This document shows, piece by piece, positions 32,620-34,155 of a DNA stretch of 34,155 nucleotides (positions within the stretch are counted from its first letter, which is position 1; the number at the start of each line of letters is the position of its first letter). The notes under the pieces are model-generated. The model did not search any database. It was not told the origin of the DNA and saw only the letters and a program-made list of their open reading frames with translations. The DNA is from Acidimicrobiaceae bacterium. GTDB lineage: Bacteria > Actinomycetota > Acidimicrobiia > Acidimicrobiales > UBA8592. The position numbers and the translations under genes are program-made. The DNA is taken from contig PBIQ01000041.1 of assembly GCA_002720485.1 (NCBI GenBank), positions 1-34,155 on the forward strand, written 5' to 3'.

Positions 32620-32625
32620 GGTCTC

Positions 32626-34155
32626 ATGCCATCTGGACCGCATCCCCTTGACCCTGCTGATGCTGGCGAGCTCATTAGAGGAGTAAATACTCTTCGCTCG
32701 GCGGGAGTATTAAGTGACCGGGCGTTCTTTGCCTTTGGCCAGCGAGTCGAACCATCGCGTCAGCAACTAGCAGACGCAGCTGAGGGCCAGAACGTCGCAA
32801 GGATCATTAACTATGTCGGCCATGATCCCGAACGGGGGCAAAGTTTCGACGCCCACGTGTCAGTAACGAGTAATGAACTCCTGAGTATCGAGTGGCAGGA
32901 ACATGGCCAGGCGCCAGTCACCATGAACGACGTCATAATGCTCTACACAATCCTCGCTGAAAACGACGAATGGATCAATGCACTAGCCAAACGCGGAATC
33001 GACGACCCAAGCCAAGTACACCTTGAACCGTGGATAACCGGCGTGCATCCACCCGAGATGCCAACCGGACGAATTTTCCGCGCTATCGCATTCCAACAAA
33101 GAGAACCAAATACGAACTATTACGCTTTCCCCATCGAAGGACTTACTGTTCTCGTGGACGTTGACGGCGGCGGGGTAGTGGTCCAAGATGCAGGTGTCGT
33201 CCCCGTTCCTGACCGTCCAGCTGAATACACGGCCGATGGGGTCGGTGCCCACCGTGACGGTCTCAAACCACTTGACATTACTCAACCAGATGGACCCAGC
33301 TTTACCGTCGATGGGCATGTTATTACTTGGCAGAACTGGCATATTCGCATCTCAGTGCACCCAATTGAAGGGCTTGTCCTCCACGACGTCCGGTACAAAG
33401 ACGGTGACCGTGACCGCACGATACTTCACCGTGCTGCCCTGTCAGACATGGTCGTCCCCTATGGTGACTCATCACCCATGCATTATTGGAAACACGCGTT
33501 CGATGCTGGAGAAACCAACCTTGGGCAACTCGCGAACTCTCTCAAGCTCGGTTGTGATTGTCTCGGAGAGATCTTTTACTTTGATGCCACATTCCTCGGT
33601 AGCGATGGGGAACCAAATATCTGCGAAAATGCTGTGTGTCTTCACGAAGAAGATTTTGGGATTCTATGGAAACATACGAATTGGGCACGACCTGACCTCG
33701 CACCAGAAGTCCGCAGGTCCCGTCGCCTCGTCGTTAGCATGATCCACACGATCGGCAACTACGAATACGGCTTCTATTGGTACTTCTACCTTGATGGGAC
33801 AATTCAACTCGAAGTCAAACTCACTGGAGTTATTGGTGTTAGCGCCGTAGGTGACGGTGGCGGCACAGATACCGCTCCACTTGTCGCCCCCGGCATCGCA
33901 TCACCGATCCACCAGCACCTCTTCTGCGTGCGCCTTGACCCAGCCATCGATGGTCCCAACAATTCGGTGGTTGAAACCAACGTCGAACACGCAGCCGATG
34001 GGTCGCACCCGTACGGTGCTGGATTTCGGGCTGCTTCGACCACACTGGCGACAGAAAAGGCAGCAATGCGAAATATTGATTCTGCTGCCAGCCGTACATG
34101 GAAAATCATCAACTCATCGTCGCTCAATGAGCTCGGAGTTCCGGTCGGGTATAAG
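32626..34155 (+). CDS. Copper-containing primary amine oxidase, partial (C-terminus beyond window)
   Basis: 510 codons, still open at the window edge; family members have about 640 residues. It oxidises primary amines to aldehydes with release of ammonia and hydrogen peroxide. Key residues: catalytic base Asp293 (HAFDAGE), topaquinone precursor Tyr379 in TIGNYEYG (NY[DE]), and copper ligands His429 and His431 (HQH); the third His lies past the edge. Spacing matches the Arthrobacter globiformis phenylethylamine oxidase very closely. The N-terminal region LIRGVNTLRSAG fits domain D2, and no signal peptide is seen, so it is probably cytoplasmic. ATG at 32626, with a palindromic operator candidate just upstream. 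Products would feed amine nitrogen and carbon use. Confidence 0.93.
   Translation, partial: MPSGPHPLDPADAGELIRGVNTLRSAGVLSDRAFFAFGQRVEPSRQQLADAAEGQNVARIINYVGHDPERGQSFDAHVSVTSNELLSIEWQEHGQAPVTMNDVIMLYTILAENDEWINALAKRGIDDPSQVHLEPWITGVHPPEMPTGRIFRAIAFQQREPNTNYYAFPIEGLTVLVDVDGGGVVVQDAGVVPVPDRPAEYTADGVGAHRDGLKPLDITQPDGPSFTVDGHVITWQNWHIRISVHPIEGLVLHDVRYKDGDRDRTILHRAALSDMVVPYGDSSPMHYWKHAFDAGETNLGQLANSLKLGCDCLGEIFYFDATFLGSDGEPNICENAVCLHEEDFGILWKHTNWARPDLAPEVRRSRRLVVSMIHTIGNYEYGFYWYFYLDGTIQLEVKLTGVIGVSAVGDGGGTDTAPLVAPGIASPIHQHLFCVRLDPAIDGPNNSVVETNVEHAADGSHPYGAGFRAASTTLATEKAAMRNIDSAASRTWKIINSSSLNELGVPVGYK

Noticed and set aside
33188-33742. 184-residue plus-strand open frame
   Set aside because: It is in another frame of the copper amine oxidase, whose motifs are intact in the true frame.

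Overview
The window looks like a piece of a compact, low-to-mid GC genome from an actinobacterium, most likely a free-living marine member of the Acidimicrobiia or a relative. Evidence for this is a mycothiol-type maleylpyruvate isomerase fold protein, an IdsA-like polyprenyl synthase, an MPT53/DsbF-like lipoprotein, abundant acyl-CoA, SDR and VOC enzymes, very short intergenic gaps (often 2-20 bases), and many start codons preceded at 6-8 nt by a TAnnnT hexamer, as in leaderless actinobacterial genes. The taxonomic call is inference. There is no rRNA, tRNA, CRISPR array, insertion sequence or phage gene that I can see, and no gap over 300 bases.

Layout. 1-2060: the N-terminal part of a secreted protein running off the left edge, an acyl-CoA/lipid desaturase, and a DCC-family thiol-disulfide protein. 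2089-4279: a structured leader and a 700-residue ECF sigma factor fused to a zinc-binding anti-sigma-like segment, one membrane helix and a large outer domain. 4286-8561: a tightly packed leftward operon of two SDR/PPOX-type enzymes, two amidohydrolases and two small ABM monooxygenases, probably a catabolic pathway of unknown substrate. 8621-10778: a divergent glutamate-dehydrogenase-like protein and a polyprenyl diphosphate synthase, on the same strand. 10906-16886: class II aldolase family protein, GlpD-like flavoprotein, mycothiol-type protein, then an acyl-CoA dehydrogenase plus kinase pair resembling the two halves of animal ACAD10/ACAD11. 16986-19811: SDR, drug-type MFS transporter and VOC protein.

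19918-26676 holds a branched-chain-amino-acid-type (Liv) ABC uptake system built in an unusual way: a lipoprotein binding protein, one polypeptide joining LivH, LivM and LivG, and a second polypeptide joining a whole 12-helix MFS transporter to a LivF ATPase. 26768-34155 carries prolyl-tRNA synthetase, a thioredoxin-fold lipoprotein, dihydroorotase, an enoyl-CoA hydratase family protein, a VOC protein, a second desaturase, and most of a copper amine oxidase that runs off the right edge.

The most striking observation is at 28520-29047. A TlpA/DsbF-like lipoprotein has an in-frame TGA exactly where the first cysteine of its CxxC redox motif belongs. The frame stays open for another 101 sense codons with full family conservation, and a hairpin with a GGUC apical loop lies just downstream. 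It reads as a selenoprotein (UxxC) with a bacterial SECIS element; ordinary gene calling would truncate it at 73 residues. Second in interest are the MFS-LivF fusion and the membrane-anchored sigma factor.
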